DNA from: Pantanalinema sp.
GTDB lineage: Bacteria; Cyanobacteriota; Sericytochromatia; S15B-MN24; UBA4093
Reading direction: 5' to 3'
Length of the DNA stretch: 64,000 nucleotides
Assembly (NCBI GenBank): GCA_036704125.1
Contig: DATNQI010000008.1
Location: 1 to 64,000, forward strand
Each line of letters starts with the position of its first letter. The first letter of the stretch is position 1. The translations under genes were made by a program, and so were the position numbers. The notes beneath the pieces were generated by a model. That model ran no database searches and was not told the DNA's origin. It was given only the letters and a program-made list of their open reading frames with translations. Of the stretch, positions 11,621 to 20,035 are shown in pieces.

Positions 11621-13936
11621 CTACAGAGCTGCTACGCCGAGGGCATCGCGGCGAATGGCGGCCTGATCCCGCTGGAGGTCCCATACCTTGAGACCGTCCA
11701 GGGTACCGCTCGAGCAGTAGCCCACGTTGTTGCACAGCCCGGAGAAGTACAGCAACCGGATCTGTCGCGCGAAGTAGAGCGGCCCGCCGTAATCGCTCAC
11801 TCCGACGCGTTCGCCGTCGACGAACAGCTCAGAATTGCGAGGGCCCCAGGTCATTGCGATGTGATGCCAGGTATCCGCTGCCCAGGCATCCGTCGCCGGT
11901 ACCCAGTCGATCCAGCGCCAGTTCGTCCCGTCATGGACCGCGAGGCCCAGGGCCGGCCGGCCGGATGAGGCACGGTTCTTTCGCAGGAGCAAAATCGCGT
12001 CATCGGCCGAGTTCGTCATGCCGGCAAGATAGCCGTTGCCCCGATCATCGCTCCACTCATAGGCGGGCCGATACCAGAACGTCACCGCACCCTGCGAGGG
12101 ATTGAACGAGCGGGCATCGACGCTCAGCCGGTCCAGGCCCGTGCCGTCCCCGCCGTAGGGGGTCAGGACCGTCCCCTCCTCGACCTGGAGACCGTCCCAC
12201 CAGGCAATACCCGTCTTGTTCCGGAAAATGGGATAGACATCCAGGTGGTCGCAGTTCGCCGTCCACATGAAAGAGACGCTCAGCCGCGTCCATTCGAAGG
12301 TTCCGGTGGGAGCCGCCATCCGCGAGGTCCCCCCGTAGCCCGCACTCGGGGTCCGCTGGTCGAGGTAGAGGCCGAAGTTGGCGTTGTCGGGGGCGCCGGA
12401 GATGTTCTGGCCCTTGACCCAGATGGACGCGGTGTAATACTTGCCGGCCTTGAAGGGGTAATAGGAAGGATAGTTGACGATGTGCGCGGTGGATCCGCCA
12501 GAGCGGTCCATCTTGAGGCTGTACTGGCCGAACAGCGCGTTCGCCGAATCCAGGGCGCAGACCGCCCCGGCCCCGGTCTGAGTCAGGCCGTCCGGAACGC
12601 CGTCCGCGTTGCTGTCCACCTCGAAGCTGGTGTTCTGGAGCGGCGAGAGCGAGTTGGAAGCGATGTTGACCCCGCTCTCCAGCACGATGCCGTTGCCGGT
12701 GCGCCCCGGGGCCGCCGTGACCCCCGCGCCCTCGTAGACGTTGGCGATGCCGTCGACGAGCAGGCGCCCCTGAGGCTGGTAGCCGGTGACATTGCTCCCC
12801 TCCTCCAGCTGGATCGCGTCCAAGTAGAAGGTCGAGCCGACGGTGCTGTGGCGGATCAGGAAAATCGCCTGCGAGGTCGAATAGCCGGCGGTGAAGGTCC
12901 AGGAATAGCGCTGCCAGGCCGTGGTCAGCGAGAAGTTCGAGCTGCTCTGCTCGGAGAACGGGGACTGGTAGTTGAAGGCGAGGGCCAGCGCCTCCCCGCC
13001 GACGGCCCCCCGGGCATAGACCGAGTAGGTGTAGGTCCGTCCCGCGACGAGCGTGATCGGAGCGCGGCCGTTCGAGCTGTCGTAGCCCTGGCCCAGCCAC
13101 GAATCACCCGCGCCGGTCCGGTTGATGCGCAAGCTCTGACGCCCCTCGTAGGGGGACGCCGTCTCCACCGAGTAGCTGGCATTCACGGTGTTGTTCGTCC
13201 GCCAGTGGGTGGGAAGCGCGCTCCCCTCCTCGAACCCCGCGTTCCTGAGCAGGTTGCGGCCGGCGTCCCCCATCGCGAGGATGAAGGAATCGGCAGGCCC
13301 TGGCCTGACGGTCTGCACCGGGTCCAGGTTCAAGAGCAGGGCCTGACCGACGAGGGCCTCGACCTCGCGGACCCTGGCGGCGCCGATGCTGGCGGAAAGA
13401 TCGCTCGCGACGTGGCCACCGGTGGTCGCATCCCGGCTCACCTTGCCGATGACCGCCGACGTCGCCAGGCCGAGGTGGTCCCAAAGGATCGAGACGGCCG
13501 TGGTCGTGGCCGAAAGCTGGACGCTGGCCCCCGAGATCGAGGTCCAGCCGCTCGCGTCGAACTGCACCAGGGTCCGCAGCCGGAAGGTGGAATTCGACGT
13601 CCCGCCCAGCGTCTTGGTGGATTCGAGCAGGTACGGCGACCCGAGGGTCGGGGTGAAGGTCCCGAGGGCCTGGACGGTGAAGGTGCCGTCCGGGGCGGTG
13701 ATGCCCGTGCCCTTGGCCTGGAAGGTCGCGGGGTCGATGAGGGTCACGGTGGCGTTGGCCCGCACCTGGCCCGACGTCGCCTGGGTGGCGTATCCCTCCG
13801 GCAGCAGGATCTCGCCGTGCAAGAGCGGGGCCTCGGAAACCGCCGGCGCGATCGCGGGCGTCGTCGGAGCCGGCCGGCACGCGAGCACCAGCAGGGCCGA
13901 GAGGACGAGGCTCAGAATCAGGCGAACACTGTTCAT
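11621..13936 (-). CDS. Carbohydrate-binding-like/LamG-like lipoprotein, type B' (cluster I)
   Basis: A 771-residue predicted lipoprotein, lipobox LVLAC (C20). The architecture equals 6958-9279: shared N-terminal module (LLHGEILLPEGYATQA, LRTLVQFDASGW), two carbohydrate-binding-like regions (LRNAGFEEGS near 230; LQNTSFEVDSNADG near 430) and a C-terminal LamG-like fold (GAVTFWYRP, TWHHIAMTWG, LFVDGERV). The ATG at 13936 has AGGAG about ten bases upstream and lies five bases after the stop of 13942-16185; a longer open frame upstream lacks a signal peptide. High DNA similarity to its paralogue points to recent duplication or gene conversion. Confidence 0.83.
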   Translation of the reverse strand: MNSVRLILSLVLSALLVLACRPAPTTPAIAPAVSEAPLLHGEILLPEGYATQATSGQVRANATVTLIDPATFQAKGTGITAPDGTFTVQALGTFTPTLGSPYLLESTKTLGGTSNSTFRLRTLVQFDASGWTSISGASVQLSATTTAVSILWDHLGLATSAVIGKVSRDATTGGHVASDLSASIGAARVREVEALVGQALLLNLDPVQTVRPGPADSFILAMGDAGRNLLRNAGFEEGSALPTHWRTNNTVNASYSVETASPYEGRQSLRINRTGAGDSWLGQGYDSSNGRAPITLVAGRTYTYSVYARGAVGGEALALAFNYQSPFSEQSSSNFSLTTAWQRYSWTFTAGYSTSQAIFLIRHSTVGSTFYLDAIQLEEGSNVTGYQPQGRLLVDGIANVYEGAGVTAAPGRTGNGIVLESGVNIASNSLSPLQNTSFEVDSNADGVPDGLTQTGAGAVCALDSANALFGQYSLKMDRSGGSTAHIVNYPSYYPFKAGKYYTASIWVKGQNISGAPDNANFGLYLDQRTPSAGYGGTSRMAAPTGTFEWTRLSVSFMWTANCDHLDVYPIFRNKTGIAWWDGLQVEEGTVLTPYGGDGTGLDRLSVDARSFNPSQGAVTFWYRPAYEWSDDRGNGYLAGMTNSADDAILLLRKNRASSGRPALGLAVHDGTNWRWIDWVPATDAWAADTWHHIAMTWGPRNSELFVDGERVGVSDYGGPLYFARQIRLLYFSGLCNNVGYCSSGTLDGLKVWDLQRDQAAIRRDALGVAAL

Positions 13937-13941
13937 GGCGC

Positions 13942-16185
13942 TCACTCCTGGACCAAGCCGCTCGCCTCTCGGGCGATCTCCTCGGGGCTCAGCACCACGT
14001 CCCGGATCCGGAACTGGTCGATGACCGAGTTGCACTGAAGGGTCGTGCCGCTGATCGCCGCCCCGACCATCATGGTCCCCGGCGCCCCGAACGCGAAGCT
14101 CGCGGGGTTACCCGTCTGGAAGCTGCCGTACTCCCTGCCCTGCAGGAAGAAGCGAACCTGCCCGTTGGCAGCGTCCCACGTGGCGGCCACGTGATGCCAC
14201 TTTCCCTTGCGCAGGACCTGCGAGAGCTCCGCCTTGTTGATGCCCACCCGCCTGGTCTGGGCCTCGCTCGCGGTGTTGTCCGAGACGTAGAAGTACAGCT
14301 GATCGGCGATGCCCGTCGTGGGGTTGCCGTAGGTCACCACCAAGCGGCAGTTGGGCTGACTGATCTCGAAGAAGTAGCGGGTCGTGGCCGAATCGATTCC
14401 CCAGTTCGGCTTGAACCAGAAGGAGATGCTCCCCTTCGCGGCGTTGAAGTTGCCACCCGGCACGAACTGCATCGGCGCATTGGCGGGGATCAGGCGCTGG
14501 AAGCGGTAGTTGTTCTCGTCCGCCACGTAGAGGGCGCCGTCCGGGCCCCAGGCCATGCCGCGGGCGGTCTTGAACTGGCCGTCTGCGCTCCCGTTGGTGC
14601 CGAACTGGCCCAGGTAGGTCCCCGTGCGCGTGAACTTCTGGATCCGGTGGCCGGCGTACTCGCTGACCCAGACGTTTCCGGCCTGATCGACGAGGATGTC
14701 CTCGGGATTGTTGAACTGGCCCGGCCCCGAGCCCGTGGTGCCCCACTTGCCGAGGAAGGCGCCGCCGCTCGACAGGCGCTGGACGCGGTTGTTCTTGCGG
14801 TCCGCGACGTAGACGTCCTGGTTGGGGGCGATCCCCACGCTGATGGGGCTGTCGAAACCACGATCCACCGAGGACGAGGCGCTCTGGTTGCCGGCCGAGG
14901 TGGTCCAGACCGTGCCGTTGCCGATGCCCATCTGGAAGCCGCCGTTTGAATCGTACTTGAGGACACGGTTGTTGAGCGTGTCCGCGATCCAGATGTTTCC
15001 GGCGGGATCGAACTTGGCGTAGTGCGCCGAGTTCAGAAGATTGTGGCCGCTGCCCGTCGTGACGCTCTGGCTGGCGGTCCAGCCGCTGCTCCCGTTGCCG
15101 ATGCCGAAGCGCAGGTTGCCAGCCGAGTCGATCTTCAAGACCCGGTAGTTGACGTAGTCGCTCACCAGCAGGTCGCCGTTGCGGTCCAGGTCCACGCTGT
15201 GAGGGTTCGAGAAGGCCCCCACCCCGGATCCCACGGTCGTGAGGGTCCGCAGGAAGGTCCCGTCGAGCGAGAGCAGCTGGATGCGGTTGTTGCCGCGATC
15301 GCCCGCGTAGATGATGCCTTCGGGGGAGACGGCGATCCCCGTCGTCACGCCGAAGAGGCCGTTGGCGACCCCACGTGCGCCGATCTGGCCGTCGTAGAGC
15401 GCAATCTCGTCGGCGATCGCATAGGCGCGGCCGCCATCCACGCCCCGGACCGCCGTGGCTCCCGCCGGCCCCTGCACGAGCGCATCCTCCAGGTCGAAGA
15501 TGATGCGACCGGTCTGGGGCGCCATCGCGAGGCGATACGTCCCGCCGGTATAGGTCAACCACTTGACGGGATCGAGGTTGGAAGCGATCGCCTGGTTCAC
15601 CAGCCCCGTCACCGTTACCAGCTCGGCATCCGTAACCCCGCCGGCAGGCGTGAAAACACCGGTCGAAGGGTTCAGGGCGTCCAGCAAGGTGGTCCCCGCC
15701 ACCGCTCGCAGGTCCTTGATCGCGGCAAGGGCCGTGGTCTGGGCGTTCAGGAGCACCCCCGATCCGCCGCCCTGCGCGATGGTGCTGCCAGAGAGCGATC
15801 GCCACTTGCTGCCATCCCAGCTGACCAGGGTCCTGAAGCGCAAGGCCGCACGGTCGTTGGTCTTGTCGAAGCTCTTGAGCGCGTCCAGGGCGTAGACCGC
15901 GTTGGTGGTGGGCGTCCAGCTCACGAAGGGATTGAGGCCGAAGGCCCCCGAGGCGTCCGTGAGGCCCGTAGCCACCACCGTGTTGCTCGCGTCGAGCAGG
16001 GTCACCGTGGCGTAAGCCGTCAACTCGGCGGCCGTCGCCTGAGCCGAATAGCCCGAAGTGATCCGCCCCCAGAGCGCGGACGAGGCCTGCGCGGCTTCGG
16101 CCTGAGCGGGTGGCCCGGCGAGGGGCCGGACCGCGGGGGCGCAAGCCGCCAGTGCGAGTGGAAGCAGCAACCATGCGTGGCGCAT
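13942..16185 (-). CDS. NHL-repeat plus LamG-like lipoprotein, type C' (cluster I)
   Basis: A 747-residue predicted lipoprotein, lipobox LAAC (C15). The domain order is the same as in 9284-11482: shared N-terminal module (LRFRTLVSWDGSKWRSLSG, SNLDPVKWLTYTGG), NHL repeats (about 275-560, e.g. GNIWIADTLNNRVLKYDSN), then a LamG-like domain (GSISFWFKPNW, KWHHVAATWD, FFLQGREYGSF). Its ATG shares one base with the stop of 16185-18095. N-terminal DNA is nearly identical to the paralogue (for example a block around 15650-15760 versus 10970-11070), while the propeller sequence has diverged more. Confidence 0.83.
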   Translation of the reverse strand: MRHAWLLLPLALAACAPAVRPLAGPPAQAEAAQASSALWGRITSGYSAQATAAELTAYATVTLLDASNTVVATGLTDASGAFGLNPFVSWTPTTNAVYALDALKSFDKTNDRAALRFRTLVSWDGSKWRSLSGSTIAQGGGSGVLLNAQTTALAAIKDLRAVAGTTLLDALNPSTGVFTPAGGVTDAELVTVTGLVNQAIASNLDPVKWLTYTGGTYRLAMAPQTGRIIFDLEDALVQGPAGATAVRGVDGGRAYAIADEIALYDGQIGARGVANGLFGVTTGIAVSPEGIIYAGDRGNNRIQLLSLDGTFLRTLTTVGSGVGAFSNPHSVDLDRNGDLLVSDYVNYRVLKIDSAGNLRFGIGNGSSGWTASQSVTTGSGHNLLNSAHYAKFDPAGNIWIADTLNNRVLKYDSNGGFQMGIGNGTVWTTSAGNQSASSSVDRGFDSPISVGIAPNQDVYVADRKNNRVQRLSSGGAFLGKWGTTGSGPGQFNNPEDILVDQAGNVWVSEYAGHRIQKFTRTGTYLGQFGTNGSADGQFKTARGMAWGPDGALYVADENNYRFQRLIPANAPMQFVPGGNFNAAKGSISFWFKPNWGIDSATTRYFFEISQPNCRLVVTYGNPTTGIADQLYFYVSDNTASEAQTRRVGINKAELSQVLRKGKWHHVAATWDAANGQVRFFLQGREYGSFQTGNPASFAFGAPGTMMVGAAISGTTLQCNSVIDQFRIRDVVLSPEEIAREASGLVQE

Positions 16186-18095
16186 CAGTACATCACTCCC
16201 AGTTCCTGAATCACCGGTGACAGCGCTGCATTGCTCGTGCCCAGGGTCACACGCAGCTTGAAAAATCGACCGGAGACCCCGACCAGGTTCGCCAGCGTAC
16301 GGCCGGCGCCGGGCGAACCCGTCACCAGGCTCCAGGTCCAGGTGATGCCGTCACTGGAGCATCCCGCTTCGATCGTCGCAGAGGTGCCCACGGGCAGGGT
16401 CGTGATGTCCCAGTAGACGGATCCCCAGTCGATCGTCGAACCCGCATCCACGGCGGGAGTCAGGTACGCGCCCGAGGCGGCATACGACGGATTATCCGGC
16501 TGCCGATGCCCCCTCAGCCTGAGCGCGCCGGCGGGGTCCTTGGGGTTGGCGCCGCGCCAGCGCTGCACGCGGCTGCCGTCCCGATCGATCGTGAAGAAGT
16601 TGCCGTCCGAGGCCCAGGCGATGCCCTCGGGATTCTGCAACTGACCGTCCCCCGTGCCGAACACGCCGAAGCGCGAAAGCAGGATGCCATCGCGATTGAA
16701 AACCTGGTAGAAATTCGGGCCAGGCGTCGAACCGTAAGCGGCCACGTAGATGTTGCCGTCGGGACCGAGCTCGAGATAGCCAGCGGTTCGCTGGTCGGGC
16801 TTGTCGGGGCTGGCGGTGGAGAAGGTGCGCACATAAGCGCCGCTCGGGTTGAAGACCTGGACCCGCTCATTGAAGTCAGTCGCGTACATCGTGCCGTTCT
16901 CATCCACCCGGACATGCCAGGCGTTCGTGAACTGACTCGCACCATTACCGCTCGCGGTGGTGGCAGGCAAGCCGGCAGCGCTCGTCCAGGTGGTCCCCTG
17001 CCCGATGCCGCGCAAGAACACCCCGCTGGGGCTGAAGATGTGGAGGCGGTGCTGGCCCATCCCGCCCACGTAGATGTTGCCCGAGCGATCCAGGTCGAGC
17101 CCGTACGGCTGCATGTGCCCGATGGCATTCGCCAGTGCCGCGACCGCAGGGGCGGCGCTGGGTGCGAACCACGGCGTGTTGTAGCCGATGCCCATCAGGA
17201 AGTTGCCGCTGGAGTCGTACTTCAAGATGCGGCGGTTATTCGTATCCGACACGTAGACGTTGTCCTGGGCATCCACCGTCAGTCCCGACGGCCCGTTAAG
17301 GCCGTAATTGGTGGATCCCGTCGCTGGAACAGGAGCAGCCGCCGGTGCCACCCACACCTGGTCGCTGCCGATTCCGCGCAGGAAATTGCCGTCCTTGTCG
17401 AACTGCACGATCCGTTGATTGTTGTCGTCGGAGACCCAGATACGGTCCCGCGAGTCGATCGCAATCATCTGGATGTGGGATCCAAACTGGCCATTCAGGT
17501 TGCCCAGGGTCCCGAACTTGGACACGTAGGTGTTCTGACTGGGGTCGTAGACCTCGATGTTGCTCGACGTCGCCGTCGGCGCCTGGAAGTCCGCCATGGT
17601 CGTGAAGACCCTCTGGGCCCCCAGTTGCACCGCGCCGTTGCCCGCAGGCCCCGTGATGATGTCCGCGGCAGCGGCGCCCGCGCTCACGACCACCGAAAGG
17701 CTCAGGTTGAGCTGGTTGCGGCCCGAGGCGAGGGTGACGGGCAGCTTGCCCCAGCTGAGCATGGTCCCGGTCGCGTTCAGGTCCGAATAGGCCGCGGCGT
17801 ACAGCGCGTATCCCCCACCCGAGGGGAGGCCCTCGAAGGTGACCGTGGTGGCGGTGCCGGTGTTCACCGTGCGCGTCACGTCGTTGCTTAGCGCATCGCG
17901 CAGGACGATCTTGACCGACTGTGTGTTGGAGACAAGGGCCTGGGGTGCGCGCTCGGGGAAAGCGACCCGGATCGCGACGCTCGCCGTGGACCGGCTCTCG
18001 GTGGACGATCGCGGCGCATCGCCCGCCGGGAATACACCCGGCTGGCAGCCTCCGACGAACATCAGCATTAGGAACCCGGCGATGGCGCGGCGCAT
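16185..18095 (-). CDS. NHL-repeat lipoprotein, type A' (first gene of cluster I)
   Basis: A 636-residue predicted lipoprotein, lipobox FVGGC (C17). The ATG at 18095 is preferred because GGGGGAGG lies just upstream and a signal peptide follows; the frame extends 16 codons further without one. It matches 5045-6961 along its whole length: a beta-sandwich with SNTQSVKIVLRD, the GLPSGGGYALYAA block, NHL repeats (about 160-470) and a C-terminal domain starting ALRLRGHRQPDNPSY. As first gene of the six-gene minus-strand run, it faces the divergently transcribed peptide precursor gene across a 198-bp spacer. Confidence 0.84.
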   Translation of the reverse strand: MRRAIAGFLMLMFVGGCQPGVFPAGDAPRSSTESRSTASVAIRVAFPERAPQALVSNTQSVKIVLRDALSNDVTRTVNTGTATTVTFEGLPSGGGYALYAAAYSDLNATGTMLSWGKLPVTLASGRNQLNLSLSVVVSAGAAAADIITGPAGNGAVQLGAQRVFTTMADFQAPTATSSNIEVYDPSQNTYVSKFGTLGNLNGQFGSHIQMIAIDSRDRIWVSDDNNQRIVQFDKDGNFLRGIGSDQVWVAPAAAPVPATGSTNYGLNGPSGLTVDAQDNVYVSDTNNRRILKYDSSGNFLMGIGYNTPWFAPSAAPAVAALANAIGHMQPYGLDLDRSGNIYVGGMGQHRLHIFSPSGVFLRGIGQGTTWTSAAGLPATTASGNGASQFTNAWHVRVDENGTMYATDFNERVQVFNPSGAYVRTFSTASPDKPDQRTAGYLELGPDGNIYVAAYGSTPGPNFYQVFNRDGILLSRFGVFGTGDGQLQNPEGIAWASDGNFFTIDRDGSRVQRWRGANPKDPAGALRLRGHRQPDNPSYAASGAYLTPAVDAGSTIDWGSVYWDITTLPVGTSATIEAGCSSDGITWTWSLVTGSPGAGRTLANLVGVSGRFFKLRVTLGTSNAALSPVIQELGVMY

Positions 18096-18190
18096 CCCAC
18101 CTCCCCCGCGAGCGCGGCGCCCGAGGGCGAAAAGAGCAGGCAAGCTCCTGAGTCATTCCACGGCCTCGCATCGCTGAAACCTAAGACACC

Positions 18191-18204
18191 GTGAGGAACC
18201 TCAC
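18191..18204. promoter_or_regulatory. Inverted repeat, possible operator
   Basis: A perfect 6-2-6 inverted repeat, GTGAGG-AA-CCTCAC, in the 198-bp spacer between divergent genes (lipoprotein cluster I to the left, peptide precursor to the right). A second short repeat, CACTT-GCAGT-AAGTG, lies at 18225-18239. The position suits a regulator site, but no matching regulator is known. Confidence 0.35.
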
Positions 18205-18227
18205 ACCCCCTGCGCCACCGCACTCAC

Positions 18228-18256
18228 TTGCAGTAAGTGGCAATCGAGCCGACAAT
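18228..18256 (+). promoter_or_regulatory. Candidate promoter of the NHLP precursor gene
   Basis: TTGCAG (18228-18233), 17-bp spacer, GACAAT (18251-18256). The match to sigma-70-type elements is partial (three and four of six). It sits 38 bases before the chosen start and overlaps the CACTT/AAGTG inverted repeat. Confidence 0.3.
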
Positions 18257-18293
18257 GGCTCCATTGACGCGCCATCACACAAGGAGAATCGAT

Positions 18294-18698
18294 TTGTCGC
18301 AGGAAAAGACGCTCGAACAGATGCAAGAAGAGCTGGTGAAGGTCCTGATGCAGGACGAGGCGCTCAAGGCCGAGTTCATCGCCAACCCCAACGCCGTCGC
18401 CTCGCGGGTGCTCGGGATCTCGATCCCGTCGTTCGTCAAGCTGATGCCCGTCGAGGTGCCGGCCAACGCCATCCTCGTCCCCCTCCCCGCCCAGACGAGC
18501 GAGGACGAGCTGTCGGACCTCGACCTCGAGCTGGTCGCCGGCGGCAAGACCCAGGCCGGCAAGGCCATCAAGATGATGGGGCTTGCGATGGGAGTCGGCT
18601 TCTCCTATATCTTCACCGGGGCGAACAGCAGCCAGACCAACAGCGTCAGGAACAAGTTCAGCCAGGCGCACGAGGAACTCGGGTCCCCCCGGCCATAG
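18294..18698 (+). CDS. NHLP-leader RiPP/bacteriocin-type precursor peptide
   Basis: A 134-residue protein with a long leader of the nitrile-hydratase-like (NHLP) type. Visible family features are an early acidic helix (LEQMQEELVKVLMQDEALK), AEFIANPNAVAS, IPSFVKLMPVE, the LVPLPAQ block, and DELSDLDLELVAGG ending in a double glycine at 83-84. Cleavage there would release a ~50-residue core starting KTQAGKAIKMMG. The core is cationic, glycine-rich and hydrophobic in its first half, polar in the second, and has no cysteine. The TTG start is chosen because AAGGAG (18281-18286) lies seven bases before it and the leader then begins MSQEKTLEQ; in-frame GTG 18237 and ATG 18255 lack such a site. The C39 exporter genes converge on it from the right. 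Confidence 0.85.
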   Translation: MSQEKTLEQMQEELVKVLMQDEALKAEFIANPNAVASRVLGISIPSFVKLMPVEVPANAILVPLPAQTSEDELSDLDLELVAGGKTQAGKAIKMMGLAMGVGFSYIFTGANSSQTNSVRNKFSQAHEELGSPRP

Positions 18699-18716
18699 GG
18701 CGCGAGGCCACAAGCA

Positions 18717-18758
18717 AAGCGTCGAGGCGCCGGCAAATTGCTCGGCGCCTCGACGCTT
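18717..18758. terminator. Bidirectional hairpin between precursor gene and export operon
   Basis: A perfect 16-bp stem, AAGCGTCGAGGCGCCG / CGGCGCCTCGACGCTT, with a 10-base loop. It lies 18 bases after the precursor stop, and its last base is the first base of the tolC-like stop codon on the other strand. There is no long T-run, but the stem is very stable and serves both convergent genes. Confidence 0.75.
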
Positions 18759-20035
18759 CAAGGGATCAGCTCCTCGACCTCCAGGCCAAGGGCCTGGGCG
18801 AGCCTGAGCTGGGTGGTCTTGACCTCGTAGGATCCCTGGATGTACGAACTCTGCGCTTGGCTCAAGGACGACAGGGCGCTCGTCACCTCGAGGCCCGTGC
18901 CCACCCCCGCGTTGAAGCGCACCTTGGCGAGCTTGAGACCCTCGATCGCCGCCTGGAGGCCCTGCTGGGTCACGGCCACGCGCTCCTGGGCCGACTGCAG
19001 GGCCTGGGCGGTGGTCTGGATTTCGAGGGCCGCCGTGCGGCGGGTGGCGGCGAGCGAGGCCTCTGCCCGCTCGGCCCCGAACTGGGCTTGGCGAACCTGC
19101 GTCGCCGTGCGCCCGCTGTCGAAGAAGTTCCAGGCGAGCGAGGCTGCGATGGTCTGCTGCGTCCCGCCGCCGGGCGCGGTCGTCACGTCGCCCACCGCAC
19201 TGACGGTGGGCCACGTGGTGCGCGCGCGCTGGCGCGCCGTCTCCACTTGCCCCTCGCGCGCGAGGATCGCCTGCGCCACCTCGGGGCGCCCGTCGAGGGC
19301 CTGGGCGATCTGCTCGGGATCGTAGGCCAGGTGCTTGAGCTGGGTCATGGGCTCGACCCTCAGATCCGCCACGGGCCGGCCGAGCTGGCTCTCGAGGGTC
19401 TGGCGCGCCTGGCGCAATTGATTGACCGCACGGAGGAAGCCCTCCTGCGCGATCGCCACCGAGGACTGGGCCTGCAGCACCTCGAAGCGCGTGCCCACCT
19501 GGCCCTGCGAGCGAAGATCCGCGAGGCACAGCTGGTCCTTGGCCTGTTCGACGTTGATCCGCGCCGCGTCCCGCAAACTCTCGGCCTGAAGGACCGCGAT
19601 ATAGGCGAGCGCCGTGTCGTAGGCTACCTTGCGCTGGGCCCCGCGCCGCTCGACCTCGGCGAGCTGCGCGCCGAGGTCCGCGAGTCGCACCGCCGACGCG
19701 GTACGCGCTCCGTCGTAGAGCGGCTGCACCGCGCTGAGCTGGAGCTGGAAGCCGTAGGGGCTCTGGGGCGAGACGGTGCGCAGGGGCACCCCGGTCACGT
19801 CTGTCCGGTTGAGCCCCCCCGACAGGGACAGGGTGGGCTGCAGGCCCGTCCGGGCCTCGCGTACCGCCGCCTGCGCCTGGTCGACCCCGAGGCGCGCCGC
19901 CTCGATCGAGGGATGGGTGCGGGTGGCGATCGCCACGGCCTCCTTGAGGGTCAGGACCTGCGCCTGGACACTCGGCGCCATCAAGGCCCAAGAAAGGGCG
20001 AAGCAGAGTGCTCGCGCGCCATGCCGCCCCTTCAT
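18758..20035 (-). CDS. TolC-like outer-membrane efflux protein
   Basis: A 425-residue predicted outer-membrane factor. It has a signal peptide ending near QAQ, then LTLKEAVAIATRTHPSIEAA, the usual start of an OEP domain, and two long helical repeats with coiled-coil character (EVERRGAQRKVAYDTALAY; TRRTAALEIQTTAQALQSAQ). The length is normal for TolC family members. The ATG at 20035 overlaps the upstream stop by four bases; a longer frame has no signal peptide. As last gene of the NHLM export operon, it likely forms the outer-membrane exit for the exporter at 21468-27197. Confidence 0.88.
   Translation of the reverse strand: MKGRHGARALCFALSWALMAPSVQAQVLTLKEAVAIATRTHPSIEAARLGVDQAQAAVREARTGLQPTLSLSGGLNRTDVTGVPLRTVSPQSPYGFQLQLSAVQPLYDGARTASAVRLADLGAQLAEVERRGAQRKVAYDTALAYIAVLQAESLRDAARINVEQAKDQLCLADLRSQGQVGTRFEVLQAQSSVAIAQEGFLRAVNQLRQARQTLESQLGRPVADLRVEPMTQLKHLAYDPEQIAQALDGRPEVAQAILAREGQVETARQRARTTWPTVSAVGDVTTAPGGGTQQTIAASLAWNFFDSGRTATQVRQAQFGAERAEASLAATRRTAALEIQTTAQALQSAQERVAVTQQGLQAAIEGLKLAKVRFNAGVGTGLEVTSALSSLSQAQSSYIQGSYEVKTTQLRLAQALGLEVEELIP

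Noticed and set aside
5500-17500. Repeated short DNA motifs suggesting a CRISPR array or satellite repeat.
   Set aside because: The repeats are in frame, ~120-200 bp apart, and encode NHL or LamG-like units; there are no constant repeats with unique spacers.
18378-18698. Precursor as a lanthipeptide or sactipeptide.
   Set aside because: The core has no cysteine, and no LanM-, LanB/C- or radical-SAM-type gene is seen in the window.
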